The notes beneath the pieces were generated by a model. That model saw only the letters and a list, made by a program, of their open reading frames with translations, was not told the origin of the DNA and did no database searches. A stretch of 64,000 nucleotides of DNA from Acanthaster planci. Lineage: Eukaryota; Echinodermata; Asteroidea; Valvatida; Acanthasteridae. Positions 10,901 to 25,900 of the stretch are shown here, one piece after another; positions within the stretch are counted from its first letter, which is position 1, and every line of letters starts with the position of its first letter. The position numbers and the translations under genes are program-made. The stretch lies in NCBI RefSeq assembly GCF_001949145.1, contig NW_019091476.1:1088203-1152202 (forward strand), in the 5' to 3' direction.

Positions 10901-13900
10901 TGAAAGTACAGCTAGAATGGATTGTCATTTCCTACTCAAAATCAGTGACAAACAAACTGTGGATTGCCAGGAATATCTGTGACACAGCCTGAGGGCTGAA
11001 CTGTAATTAGCTCAATCATAAACCAATCAGTCATAGAGCATCAAGTCAGGTGACCAGCAAAGCGAACTATGATAAAGACACTCCTGCGTCATTATGTCAA
11101 ACTAGAAGATAGCACTGTTGGTGTCTGCATCTTTTGTTGGACATCTTTTGTTCTCAGGTCAACACAAGAAATGCCATGCTTATCCACACATAGATGCATA
11201 TCCACCAATAAGCCTTAGGGTTATGTGCCAAAACAAAAATATTTGCGAGCTATAGAGCTGTAGAGTGAGAAGAGCTGCTCTCAAGAGCTGTGACTAGATC
11301 TCACCACCTTGGCTGTCCAAAAGTGAAAGACATGAACAAAAAAAGGGGAAATCTGAAAGATTTGGGGGGAAATTCCACGCAAAAATTGAAATTTGTTTGT
11401 ACTGCTACCAACCTCACCCCAAAAAAGGAGTTTTACCACAAAAAGCAGGCCATTTAAAGGTTTTGTTGCTAGTTATTATTTCCACTATCTTTTTAAAAAC
11501 CTCTTTGTAAGGATTACCAATGATACTGAGGTCGGTAATAGTGTAATGTAATTTCTATTTTAGCCCAGAATTGACCTTTTGCATTTTGAGAATTCACTTT
11601 TTAGTTGTGACAGGAGAAAGGAATGGGGACTGACGGAAAAAAAGAGAAGATTATGCAATCCAGCACAAAGGAAAAATGAGCAACAAACCTGCATCCTCCA
11701 TGCTGATTGGCCGGTATCTCAATATCAGATCACTATAGTCCTCGTCAGAATGAGACACGCCAGTATTGGGTCTATCAAAGACAAGTAGGTATACATAAGT
11801 TTATACTGATAAGCAATAGAGAAACGCTACGGGATAACAGAAATTGGGATAACAAGAAATCTTAAAAAATACATTTTAAAGCTAAGATTAAAACGAGCAC
11901 CCTGATGAAAATTCACATTATCTGAGTGAAAAACCTAAGGGTTTCCATTATGGCTTTGAAAAGTGACTCATTTTGTTTAAGTTTGATCAAAACTTATTCT
12001 AGCAGATCAAGTTTTAAGCACCCCATTACAAGTCAACCACAAGTCATCCGGTCTCAAGCCATGAGCCAGTCAAATAAAAGGGGACAAAACCCTCACACAG
12101 TCTCTTATTTCCAGACACACAGCCTAACTTTAATATAAGTTGGACAGTGACTTGATCAGTGGACAAATTATGATTAAATTACACCCGTATAACCAAACCA
12201 AAAGAAAACTGACAAATAAAAGCCAGGACACTGCATGATTTAATGAATAAAGCGGGTTAAAAGTATAAAAAATGATCAACCTTGCTATCTTGAAGAGATG
12301 TGTGGAGTCCTCCTTCTTTGTTGCCAAGATGTACAGCTTCTTCCCAAACTGTTCTCGCTTGGAGCAGTAGAAGCCATCATTTTTACTGCTGAATCGCTTT
12401 GATCTCTCCACAGCTTCCTCCCAGCTCAGACCCCGATCAACGGACAGTGACAGGAGCCTACAGCAAGATAATGTTGGAATTGTCTTAAGGCCATAACTGA
12501 AGGAGTTCTCAACTTAGCAATACAGTTGGGGCTAAAAGGCTACAAACACTTGGTAGAAAAACAGTTTTCCTCAAATTTTCACTGTTTGAATTAGTTTTGC
12601 AAACCTTTTTCATGAGGTCAAACTGTACATGTATCTCAACTTAACATTCATAGTGTGTACTTCAATTGAAAATACATTTATTAGGGTTCAAAATACTAAT
12701 ATTTCTGAAAAATCATTTTGTGAAAAATTAAAATCTATCCCCTTACTGTGGTTCAAAAACACTTCAAAAAGCGGTCCACTGTAACTGAGAGATGTGGCCA
12801 AAAATACAGAAAATGACACTAAATACTAGACTTGGAGTACGTAAAATTTTGATTTCTTTGTAAATATAAATATGCAATTATGTATACATCTCTGGGTGTT
12901 TTGTATTTGATGCATACACCATGTATATTAAGTAGAGACCCATCTTGCCTGTCCTCATGAAAAGAAAAGTTGGTAGAAATGAGTAAAGGTGTGAAATTTA
13001 AGGAAAACCATTTTTGTTCTACCCGGTGCATGTAAACCTTTTGCCCCAATTTTATACCTTCTGAAAAAAAATATAGTTTGAATACTTTTGATGATCTCCA
13101 GATCAGGGGGGGGGGAGTTTAGGGCATGGAAATAAATCCATGAACCACAGAAAGGTTTGACAATGACAATGACCACATATTGTGATTTGTCGGGGCTTTT
13201 AATAGCAAACTAATGGCTATGACAATGTGAATCCTGAACTTTGATTTTCTACAAAGGGCAAAAAAGTAAACAGATCTGAATGATTCAAGCTCCAAAATCC
13301 AGAGGTCAAAAATTTAAGGTCACAAATCCTGAAAATCAGGCAACATCTTGGGAAATCACACCAATGTGAGATGGTGCCCATATTCCCAAGGCCACTTCTC
13401 TTGAAACTACTACTAGGCAGGAGCAAACACTTTTGCTGACCCTTCAACTAATGAGCTCACTTGAGGTATACTTCACTGCCCAAAGTCTGTGAACCCTGAT
13501 GTGCTCAGCTGAGATTTTCACCACTTTATTGCTGCATTTATTGAAATTTTATTCCCGCTCNNNNNNNNNNNNNNNNNNNNNNNNNNNNNNNNNNNNNNNN
13601 NNNNNNNNNNNNNNNNNNNNNNNNNNNNNNNNNNNNNNNNNNNNNNNNNNNNNNNNNNNNNNNNNNNNNNNNNNNNNNNNNNNNNNNNNNNNNNNNNNNN
13701 NNNNNNNNNNNNNNNNNNNNNNNNNNNNNNNNNNNNNNNNNNNNNNNNNNNNNNNNNNNNNNNNNNNNNNNNNNNNNNNNNNNNNNNNNNNNNNNNNNNN
13801 NNNNNNNNNNNNNNNNNNNNNNNNNNNNNNNNNNNNNNNNNNNNNNNNNNNNNNNNNNNNNNNNNNNNNNNNNNNNNNNNNNNNNNNNNNNNNNNNNNNN

Positions 13901-16900
13901 NNNNNNNNNNNNNNNNNNNNNNNNNNNNNNNNNNNNNNNNNNNNNNNNNNNNNNNNNNNNNNNNNNNNNNNNNNNNNNNNNNNNNNNNNNNNNNNNNNNN
14001 NNNNNNNNNNNNNNNNNNNNNNNNNNNNNNNNNNNNNNNNNNNNNNNNNNNNNNNNNNNNNTCTGAATGAAGCAATATTCACAGCCTACATCAGCAAAAC
14101 GTGAGTTCACCAAACCATGATACTGGACTTTAATTATGCGCAAGTTCCAAATATCTAGTATTGATTACATTACATGATTTTCTGAGAGAAAGTCCAAGAA
14201 GTCTCACATACTGTGTCGGCGTACTGGTGTTTGCCTCCTTGAAAACTGTCTTAGGTGGACATATCATCTCCACAGATGCTGCATTCACATCTACAAGACC
14301 TTCACTGTACCTACAATTACACAAGAGACTTAATGAGCAATTATTTTTAATTTAACATGTCCTTGTTGTGCGCTACAGTTTTCATACATGTAGTTATCAA
14401 AAGAGACAATGTGTCACCTTTTCATCACATATTAACCGCTTTATATCAGAATTATTATTTCAAAACAGACGCTGTATCAGCTAAATATTACAGTAGAGTC
14501 AACGTCACAAATACTGACTCAGGGGGGTCATTTATACAGTATTTGTATCATGTTTGACATTGAAACTTCCATCTCTTCTCCTGGCTCTGGCATGGAGCAA
14601 TCTGTGCAATAATACGGGTGATTCACAATAGTGCGCCACCAAGAGTTTGCAATGCGTTGGCCATTCATTATGCGCGAAATTTGTTGACCTTTTCCAAACG
14701 CACATTGGATCAACAAATTTCGGGTATTGTGATTGGCCAATGCGTGGCAAACTCTTGGTGGCGCACTATTGTGAAACGGCTGTATTATTGGCTGTGTACA
14801 GCTCACCACGGCATGCACAATCCATTTCCATGCACTCACTGAACATCGTTATGTGCACAAAAGTAGGGAAACCATCTTTGCCTGATGAACATCTTTGTCA
14901 TGTTTTCACAAATGGCAGATGTGATGAATTTCTGACACTCCCTCATGTAATTTAGTCAACAAAACACTGACAATTCAAAAGATAAAACAAATGCAATTTG
15001 GACTTACTTTCCCTCCTTTTTTGCCATGGCAATAGCTGATTGCAGGCACTCATAGAAATAGTTGAAAATCTACATGCAGAAATTAAACAACTGTTAAACT
15101 AGTAAAATCAAAGCAATTAATAATAAACAACAAAGAAAAACAAAAATAAACAAAGTGTTAAGCCAAAACAGATGCAAAAACTGTATAGTGAAGACATGAA
15201 CACATGTATCCGGCACATCCAGCATGAATATAGCATGAGTCAAAAAACCTCACAAGAAAGGAAAACAGTAGTTTCCCACTCGGCTCTACGAATTCCAAGC
15301 ACATGACTGCTTTCACCACTTGAATGCAATCGCCACCTTGAGCAAAGCACTCACACAAACACTACAGGTTTGGGCGCCCAGCACCTACAAAAACAGGCAA
15401 CAGATTAAGGTGCCAACAAACAGTACAAACAGCCTCCAAGCCTGGGCATGGACCACCTACAAAAACAGCCTACAGCTTTGGGCATCCAGCACTGACGAAA
15501 ACGGACAACAGGTGTGGGTGCCTACTAGTAGTAGTACATAGGCAAATAGCCTACAGGTCTGGGTGCCTAACATCTAGGGGTGCACCCCTGTAAATAGGCC
15601 ACATATTATACAAGTATGTCTGCCAAGATCATAAAATAAAAGTTATACACTCAAACTTTCTATATTTGAGAGTCCCGAGAGCCACGGAATTGGGAATTGA
15701 AAAAATATGGCACTGAACCTCTGGCCTAGTCTTAGGGCTTCCAGTTCTGAGCAATTTGGATGCAATTGGTTCTGAAAGTGGCACAATTTAGCCATTTTGC
15801 AGAGGGATGCATTTTCAAAATCACTACTTTATCAGGCAAGGAAATTTCCTTCATTTAAGGAGTGGACGGTTTAGGGTGAGATTTTCTAAAAAACGTATTG
15901 GTCAACCCACTAAAAACTGAAAGGAAAATGAAAGACGACATGTCGAACATCAGTTTTAGGAAAATGAAAGACGACATGTCGAACATCATTTTTAGGAAAA
16001 TGAAAGACGACATGTCGAACATCAGTTTTTCTGTGCCGGCTGAACACCTGTGAGAGTCGTATTTTAAAAATAATTTTGAAGCACAGGGAGTTATCACTGG
16101 TGTCTGTGGGAATTTATTTACAGGGGTGCACCCCTAGGCAAACAGCCTACAAGTCTAGGTGCCTAGCACCTAGGCAAACAGCCTACAGGTCTAGGTGCCT
16201 AGCACCTAGGCAAAGAGCCTACAGGTCTGGGCGCCTAGCACCTAGGCAAACAGCCTACAGGTTTGTGCATATTAATCTTCTATCATAAATGTATGAACAC
16301 TAACAAGCATGCACACGCTGCATACTGGACCAAGGCACTGTTACTCACAAAAGCACACTGCTCCTGTTACTTAAATGAAGCCTGTAACTTACTCACAACC
16401 ACAAGTCTAACTTTTTATCTGAAACATCTGGGAAACATCAAAATAAAGATCCATATTTTGCATTTTCCCGCCACTTACTAAGTTCTGCCTGTCCACACGG
16501 AGCCCTAAGATGCGGTTCAGGAACCTGCCAACATCTTTCCTGTCATTTTCATTAACTTTACGGCCGATTGAGGCATAAGTCTCCATGACAGCCATCAAAG
16601 AGAGACATTCCTCTAGCTCTGCATTCAGCTCACAAAAATCAGCATCGATATTGCCAGGACGGATGGCAGACAATGTCACACCTGTAGCCAACTCATTCTA
16701 AACAAAACACAACATTGAAAAGCATTTCATTCAAGTAGCTGTCTGATGTCCAAAGCTGAATACTTAAATACAATGCCATCCGTTGGCCACTTCAAGTCCT
16801 CCAACAAAAGAGCTCTCCTCTCACAATATGTTACACAGCTTCCAATCCTTAGACAATGTCTTCCTATATTTCATTCTTCATCTAGCCTTAACTTCTGTAT

Positions 16901-19900
16901 CTGTTCATGTTACTGCTCATTTTCACGGTCTTCAACTCTTTACTTCTGCTTTGGATGTTCACTCTAGTCTTCACTGTTTGTCGCATTGTTTCTCGTCTGT
17001 TTTCAGTGTTTTTGTCCCTAGTCCAATTGTCTGTCTACAGGCTGTTTTCTACAAGCCCTCGCTTACATGAACAGCTCCATACTTTCTATCTTTTCAAGTT
17101 TCCTCTATTTTCTCTTATTATATTACATTGTATTCATGGCTCGTATTTATTTTACGTATATTCTTGAGTCGTATTTTAATGAAAGTATGGAAATAAATGT
17201 TGTTTCAATTGGAATTTTAATACGAACAGCAAATTAAGAACAAGAAATCGTGCCCACATGCCACGCTGTGTTGATTCAGTTTTTTTTTAATGAAGTATTC
17301 AGACAAACAGCTTTTGACAAATATGCAGGATGTACAAATATTTACAAATAGATACCAATTCTACCGAGACTATGTCTTTTTTGAGGAATGATTTGGTCTC
17401 ACTATTTAAAACCTCCAAACTATGATCAAAGTAATGCTGCAACAAAGGTGACAAGATTCGGTTCGGAAATTTTCTGCCGAACTTCGGTTTGGTTCAATGC
17501 ATATTAAGACATCGGAGGGCTTGCAACGAACTTGCCGCAGTACTTCTGTGTATAAAATACATTCATACAAGCAATGAATCTCCTTCTCCATCCCCCATCC
17601 ACGAGCAACTTTGATTTCAAAACTTTGTTTTTTTCTAAACTGCTTCCTCAATGTTTATTCAGAAGTTACAACTCCATAGATGTTACCGCCAAAAGTGTGA
17701 CACTTTCAGACCGTGTTTTGCCGACCAAAAGCGGTTGGTGCTTGCTTGACACAACAAAACAATCGTAGGATATGTGAAAAAAGGAAAAAAAAGCATGCTC
17801 ATGGGAGTTCCCCCTTTACAGTATACAAGATCAAATTTCAAACAAAATTGTATTTTGGTTATTTTTCATGAAACACATTCAACTACACGTACGAAACTAT
17901 GGCATACAATATATTCTTCGAAAAATCTCAGTATCAAGTAAGCATTCTTTCCCATGACAGCTCCCTTGTGGCCGAAGGGGCAATTTCTTATTAATATTTT
18001 TTTCGAACCAATAATGGCATTTTATTTGAAATCTGCAAATAACTTACAGATCTGGCAAAATTCTATTACAACATATAAATACTAAGACTTTGACCAAACG
18101 AGAAAGGCAAGTTTATGTGGCCACCACACGCACCAAATCTGGTCGTGTGCCGGAGCATTGCTGCTCCACCCAGCAAAATTGGCTTTTCCTCTGCACTTGC
18201 CTTCGAGCATGAGTAAAACTAGTGCCACTTTTTACATCATTGACCTAATATGGAACTTAGGGGTGTGGCTATTTTAACATAATGTTGCCTGGATAAGCAC
18301 AATTGGATGGAAAGAGAATGCAGAAATGCCATACCTTGCATGCTCTTGGTTGATTATTAGTGAATTCTCACCACGTGCATTTTACAACCATCATGTGATA
18401 CTGTCGGGGATCGTAAGTTAACTGTGCATGTATGCACATACACGTACACACATACAGGCACATATGCCGAGCACTGGTGTGGCATAACTTGTTATCCATT
18501 TTTTGGTTGTACTTGGTTTTTTTCAGCAAGTTTTCTTGCGTGTATTCCATTAGCTATCAATGCCATCCCATATTAAAGCCAAACATCCAAACCGACCAGT
18601 TTAGTTCGGTTCAGTTCGGTTCAAAAGTTCCATGTTCGATAATTTTTGGTTTGTTGGTTTGGCTGCAGCACTAGATCAAGGCCCAAGAGCTCATGATGCA
18701 CTGTCACATTTCTCTGGCTAACTTTCCATTGAATGACGAGTGTAAAATGTAACGCTGATACAGGGTGGTCTTAAACACTGTAAGTAAAATCTTCAATGAT
18801 CAAACACCCGAAATCACTTCACAGAGTTTGGACCAGATGTAATTTGTGTTCGATAGATTTTTATCAATATTGAAAAGAACCAAATGCTTTAAAGAAAGGG
18901 GTTTTGCCTGTGAGAACTTACATTGCATATGGACATATACATGGTCTTTAGTGCTGAGCGTCCATAGGGTGTGTCAAAGTTGAACTGTGTTAGGTCAGCT
19001 CCTGTAGCTGCCCTTCGATCACCCTGAGTTAATGCACCTTACAGACAAAAGAGATCAACACAAGCTTAAAACCCCTGTCAGGACAAAAAAAATACAACAA
19101 TTCAGCAAGAAAATCTCCGATGTCGGTTTATTTGTATCATATCATTCGATGCAGGCTTTCGTGCTGGGCCCGTGTAACTTCAATTCTCAATGATTGGTGC
19201 ACAATTGTAACCATTTCACAAAGCTATAAAAGATACGCTCAATGTGGCTTTCATTCAAGTTGTAGAGTATTCACACTCATTGCATTCTATACTGTCCTTA
19301 AAACTGTCCACTTACGGGATGAATAGAAAGTTTCCATTTTTAAGTCAGAAAAAAATGGTACATTCTGAAGACGATCTTTGACAGGCAGGGAAAAAGAAGT
19401 GACAATTTGTCCAACCTTTTCCTAGGAGCACTTAAAGATGTACAAGGTTTGGTTGCTCAGAATGCGGTATCAATCTCAACTCACCCAATGTCTGAAGTCT
19501 ACGTGCAACGGAGGCAGCAAACCTTCTCTCTCCACCAAGATTTGTTGTCAGGAGTTTGTAGAGCGGACCACTGCCAACCAATAAAACACAACATTCCTTA
19601 ACCCTTCAACTACTGGTCCTCTCCAGACCTTTCAATTTTTCAGCATTCAACCACCTTGTCACACCAAACAACTTGAATGACAACAAAATTACTTGAGAAA
19701 TTATTGAGTTCCTATGTCTGCAGTACAGAAAGCGATATGATTATCATTTTTCAGAGCAGTATAATTCAAAAAAATTGTCACCATATTCACCAAAGACAAG
19801 ACCATCCCTTCACAAAAAAAAAAAAAACGAGAGGACAGCAAACAAAGGATGTTTTGAAAATATGCCCTAAAAAGAAAAATAACCACCTGAAGACAAAAAG

Positions 19901-22900
19901 AAGGTGACAGTATTTTTCAGGGGACCGTACCAGAAAAATGACTTCAACTTTAAGGTGAAACTTTGTTATATTTTTATACAGGCTTCTAAAGGTAGAAAAA
20001 AAAACATTTGGCATTGGTACATGTTCTTCATTTGAAGCAACAAAATTGCCTATCATCTAAAGGCAGGTGCATAAATTAACCAATACATTTTAACTCTGCG
20101 AAGAACGAAGTTTGAGAAAATGCTCAAAATCTGGGTCTTGTAAATAGATTTACAAATTGCTGAGTCATTTTAATCTGTGGCCTATCAACTACAAATCAGG
20201 ACACTTATTCCATGTTATATGTCTCTTTGACCAAAAGGGTGTTTTAAATCTGGCAAAATTCATTCACACCTTATGTAACTGAGACGTGCGTAAAAAATGT
20301 GTCCTCAGATAAACCTTCCAAAATGTGTCACTTCACACATCCTCGGAAGTGACTTTTGTTTTCCAAACTGACAGCACACCGGTCCGGGAAATTCATTGCC
20401 ATCAAAGTCTTTATGCCAGGAATAATTTCACTAAATGATTTGGTTGACAATTTTTGGATAGCTGAAAATGCATCTTCAGTTTTGTCTTGGTTAGACCACT
20501 GATTTATGTGAACTTCTGTGCTTTGACAAGAATGAGTAGAGAGATTTCATGTCATGATTCCCTACAGGTGCTTTGGTCAGGAAACTCTACCTGGTCTGGT
20601 TGGATCTGTGTGATCGTCCCATCTGTTGGACGGCTTTGTCAGCTGACCACGGCAATTCAATGGTCAGGTGTAACCTCCTGCGTTGATTCTTAACTCTGGT
20701 GTCTGCATGCAGTGAAATACCTGTGCAACATAACACATTATTAGAGATAAGTATGTCATGGATCTCTAACCATGCTATATCAAAGACAAAATGACAACTT
20801 TCAAAGTTTGATATTCTGTGAAGTCTAAAACTATTTCACATTTATTAAAACCAATATTTCTTACCTGTGCTGGCTGCATCTGAAATTATGGCAACCAACT
20901 TCTTTCCTGACATGAAGCTATTTCTCTGTTCAAAAAAATGAAATTCGCAGTTTACTAAAATACAAGTAACTGAAGTAGAAAATATAATTATATCAAAGGG
21001 CATGTATAATTCACTTGAGCAGCAAAATACAGGTAGCTAAAATTAGGAAGAATTCTGTGTAGAATTTGACCCCAACCACACAAACTAACCTCCTGCACAT
21101 TTAGACTGTTCAAGTCAAAGGAGTCAGCAGGAGTTCGCAGCTGGTAGCGTGCCTGAGTGTTGGGACCATCCCGGACCATGCGCCCTCTACGTCCCGTCAT
21201 CTCAGCAACAGCCGACGCCCCACCCAGCTGATCTATGATGTCATCAAGGGGACTATGGGCAGAGGAAAAGGAGACTCGGTGAGTTTGAAGGAATGCTCAC
21301 AGGCCATCAGAAATTCAATGTACAAATGACGCAGATCTCATCCACAGGCATGAAAAACAAACTTTAGATGGAAATTAAAGACCTGGAACCATGGAACATC
21401 TGATGGGTGGATCAGTTTCTACCTAGTCTGTCTGAACAGGTTTCTCAATTGCACTGACCTATTAGGAAGTTGTATTTCCTTAGCAAAACCAAGCAGCATT
21501 GTCTTAGCGGTCACACTCCATTCATCATCTCTCGCAACCCCTGTATCCTAGAAACAAAAACACTTACGCTTGCAATGACGACCCAGTTAACCAATTTGAT
21601 ATCAGTTCTTCTGTTATACATTTTTCGTTTTCACTGAAAACTGCCTTTGCTGAAAACTGCCGTGTGATAAAAAACCCTTTCACAATGTGGAACTCTTGCA
21701 TGAACAGCCTGAGGGCGCCCCAGATGCTAGTGCAAAGAGGCAACAGCCTGCACATTCTAATGGCAGTTGGTCACATACCAAGCACACACAACAATGGATC
21801 CAACAGCCAATTTCACGAAACTTTACACAATGGCATAACATCACTTACGGCATATTTTATTGCTTACTTTGTGCAACAAATTAAGAGTGATTCACAAAAC
21901 TTACAATCACCACGGACTTATGCAACAAAGTATGGCAAAACTTTTGCAGTCATTTTAGGTGGTGTAAGCTGCACCTACATGTAACAAAGCGACAATGAAC
22001 GATTTGACTATTTCATAATGTTCGGTTAATCCTCATTATTCCTAACATAACATGGCTTGTACCAGAAGGCTTATACTTTGTTGCAGACAGTAATGAAAAC
22101 TTGTTTGGCTGTGACAGAACTGCAAGATTTTCTGTCCAGTTGCAATGAACAAAAGACAAACTTTCCAAAATGGTAGGTGGAAGTGATTCAACAACTTTTT
22201 GATGACTGTTGTAATATTGGAAAGTAACAGCCGTCAAAAAAGCCGTTATTGTCCTTGTCCAAGAAATTTAATATTAAAACGTGATGCAACTAAGCAACTC
22301 AGAAATCGAACATAAGTATACTGCATGGCTACAGCACAAATTTGTGTCACAAGGTTTACGCATGGTTCAGTTACAGCACGTTTGTGAAATCGGCTGCTTA
22401 ACACAACAAGCTCTTGTGAGTGGGCCACACATTGTCATCTATTCTTCCTGCACTGCATCTCTATTGTGTTTTTGGTGCATAAGGACATTTCCAATAGGTG
22501 CTCAGATTTTGCAATTTTAGAAGTAACAAACTGTGCCGAGAATTCTCCTTTTAGCATTTCTTACTGAGATGATGAGTGTTGGGAAGTGTTGACTGATGAA
22601 GCGGATGAGGGTCTCTCGAGCCACTGAGACAAAGCCAGACTGGCTGCTACCAGCTTTGGTAATCTCACTGTCCATGCTGGCCTGCAATGGATTTAAGGAA
22701 ACATCAACAAAAAGTGAGACAGATGACACGGCTTTTGCTCAGACAATTTTCTTACGAAAATAGTCTTTTTGAGGTGTAAACCACTATTATGAAGAATGTG
22801 AAAGAAAACGGCCAAAGAGTGCCTCTTGAAGAAAGGCATACTAAAAGATGAGCGAAGTCAAGCTTTATGAGTAAAACAATTCTTGGCCAACATCTGAGAA

Positions 22901-25900
22901 AAGCTAAAGTACATAGCTTTGATTAAAATGTTAGGTATGTTCACTGACCTCGCCGGTACTCTGCAGACCAATCACAACGCAGTATCCTTCATCTAAGGCC
23001 TTCTTGGCTTCTTCAACAATCCGTGGTACCTTCACTCCCAGACTGTTTTCAGAAAAACTCTCACTTAAGCACTTTGCACAAATACCGACTGTACAGTTTT
23101 TTTCAAATGTGGATGTCACATCAGTGTGCACATCCCAAGTAACCCAAGAGAAATTCATTTAGGACCAAAATTTGATGGACTGACGCACGCAAGAAAAGCA
23201 CATATACCAATAAATAAAAGGGCCTTTTTTATGTGGTCAATCAGAGGATTTAAGAAAGTGATTAGAATAAATGCAAAAAATTTCATGCCCTGCAAGGGTA
23301 TGAATGCTACAGCCAAATACATTTCTTGGGAGTAAAAACCAACACTTTTATATTATTAACAGTATTATTTAGAAATGCACCAAGCTTTTGTCTTAAAAGA
23401 GGTCACATCATGTCTCAACTGATTGCCTGCAAATGTTACATTTTAATTATTTGTTTCTAGATGCTGAAGTGCATTTTAGGCACTGATTAGGAAAGGATGT
23501 ATTTGTTTACCACAGGAATTAAAACTTTGCAACATTCACAAAAGAAATCTCAGCCAATACTACATTCTTACGACCAGGTGTGAAATGCAAGACAGATGGA
23601 AAAGTCTATAAAACGGATGTGAGCTTTTGTCAATAGCGTGACAGTGGTACAAGCTGTGTTGCCAATGCTAGTAATATTGCACCTGGATTACTGCCATAAA
23701 TAAATGATGGTCAAAAACAGTGAGCTGAGCTGAATTAGTGGATCAAAGGTAGGCTCAATTTGAAACTAATGTGACCAGAACACTTGTGGTACAGCCAAGT
23801 CTTCTTACCACAACTGTTTGAAAAATCTTTGATGGCAAGACCAGAAGAAGGGCCAGATCCGAGTAGGCCCTGTGTTGGTGCGACCCAGTGCTGCTTCAAG
23901 GGCTTTCTTCAATTCATTCCTAGGAGGACACAAAGAAAGAAATTGATTATACAAGACTTGAGAAATGTGGAGTTGGACCACAGCCAGTATAAGTCAGGCT
24001 TCAGACATGGCTTACAGTTCTGTCCAACTATTATGCCCTGATAACTTGACATGATGGTAAACATGGTAAAGTGCTTAGACTGAATACCAGACAAAACTAA
24101 CTGCAGACATGACTTGAAGACTCACCATACATGAGCTGCAGTGTCATACATCTTGATTTGCTCATCGGTCAGGTCCATCTCAACTGTAACAAACTCTGCC
24201 TGCTTGAAGCTCAGACCTCTAGAGACATACATTCCTGATGCTTTCATTTCCATAGCCATCATCTCAGCAACGCCTTGAAATGCAAATCAATAACATTTTC
24301 CATTTTTTTGCCTTTTTGTTTCCACATTTTATACAAATTTACTTTTTACACAAAAGAGTTCAAACTGAACAATACCTAATAGCTGGGGAGTCCAATTTTT
24401 GAAATGGACTTTGTTTCTACAGTAAAACATCACTATAACGAACACTGCTATAATGAACATTCGGAAATATCGAACATCCCCCTTGGCTTCCAAATAATCT
24501 GTGCACTTTTACCGAACATTACAAAGTTGAGGAAAACTGCACTCACAACAGAACAGCCAACATGTGGCGCAGTCTGTATCATTAGTGGGTAGCGCACAAC
24601 ACATATAATGTGCGTGTGTCCATAAGCGGCCATGTGGATCGGCTGCCGAGTACGTGTATGCGTGTATGCTGTGCAATACTAGTGAATCTAGTACAGAAAA
24701 CCTTGCATGATAGTCACTACAAAGGCTGGAGATTTGAGCTAAAAAACCAAACAGAAAATAAATGCGCAGATAGACACTACAATTTGTTACTAGACTCACA
24801 GAAATCTTTGATGAATGTCTTGCTAGTTTCAATTGTTTACAAAATGCTTGCCTGACATTCATTGCTGACTTTGGACTTGCACATAATTGTGCCTCCAGTG
24901 CAACTGTATTTGAATTGTGCTCAGTGCAGCCCATTTGTTAAAGTGCTATCTTGCCAACAGGAAACAATGTAACCATTCCTACATGTCACACGTGACTTTT
25001 AAGTGATGACTCAAAGTAAACTTCATTTCAAAGTGGAGTCCACCTCGGCCTCGACGGTTTTCTTCGTGGCTCTGGTCAGGTGGATTCTCNNNNNNNNNNN
25101 NNNNNNNNNNNNNNNNNNNNNNNNNNNNNNNNNNNNNNNNNNNNNNNNNNNNNNNNNNNNNNNNNNNNNNNNNNNNNNNNNNNNNNNNNNNNNNNNNNNN
25201 NNNNNNNNNNNNNNNNNNNNNNNNNNNNNNNNNNNNNNNNNNNNNNNNNNNNNNNNNNNNNNNNNNNNNNNNNNNNNNNNNNNNNNNNNNNNNNNNNNNN
25301 NNNNNNNNNNNNNNNNNNNNNNNNNNNNNNNNNNNNNNNNNNNNNNNNNNNNNNNNNNNNNNNNNNNNNNNNNNNNNNNNNNNNNNNNNNNNNNNNNNNN
25401 NNNNNNNNNNNNNNNNNNNNNNNNNNNNNNNNNNNNNNNNNNNNNNNNNNNNNNNNNNNNNNNNNNNNNNNNNNNNNNNNNNNNNNNNNNNNNNNNNNNN
25501 NNNNNNNNNNNNNNNNNNNNNNNNNNNNNNNNNNNNNNNNNNNNNNNNNNNNNNNNNNNNNNNACTCTTTGCACAGTGTATCAATTTTTAAACCGTTTAC
25601 TCACCTAGTCCCCGTTTATTGATAGCATTAAGAAATTTCTCAAATGATTCAAAGGATGCCCCTTCACCCCACATCCCTAGTCGTTCCATGAAGGCCTGCA
25701 GGAAACAAAGACATTAATGGAAAGATTCCCACAAATGTTTACTGCCACTGTATGCGCAATGTAGCCAGGAGTTGGTTTAAATGACACAATGTACTTAAAT
25801 GTTTAAACTGGGAAAGCAATTTTTAATTAGAATTAGACTAAATAGAATAGACTACAGAATTAGAATAGGACTAAACCTACAAATATTTGAAAACAGGAAG

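Noticed and set aside
13499-14143. Long ORFs spanning the N runs
   Set aside because: They are artefacts of translating undetermined bases; the same applies at 24979-25622.
23043-23158. Upstream minus-strand extension of exon 22949-23042 starting at an ATG
   Set aside because: It reads into the exon but lacks SBNO similarity. The acceptor at 23043 gives the phase needed by the previous exon.
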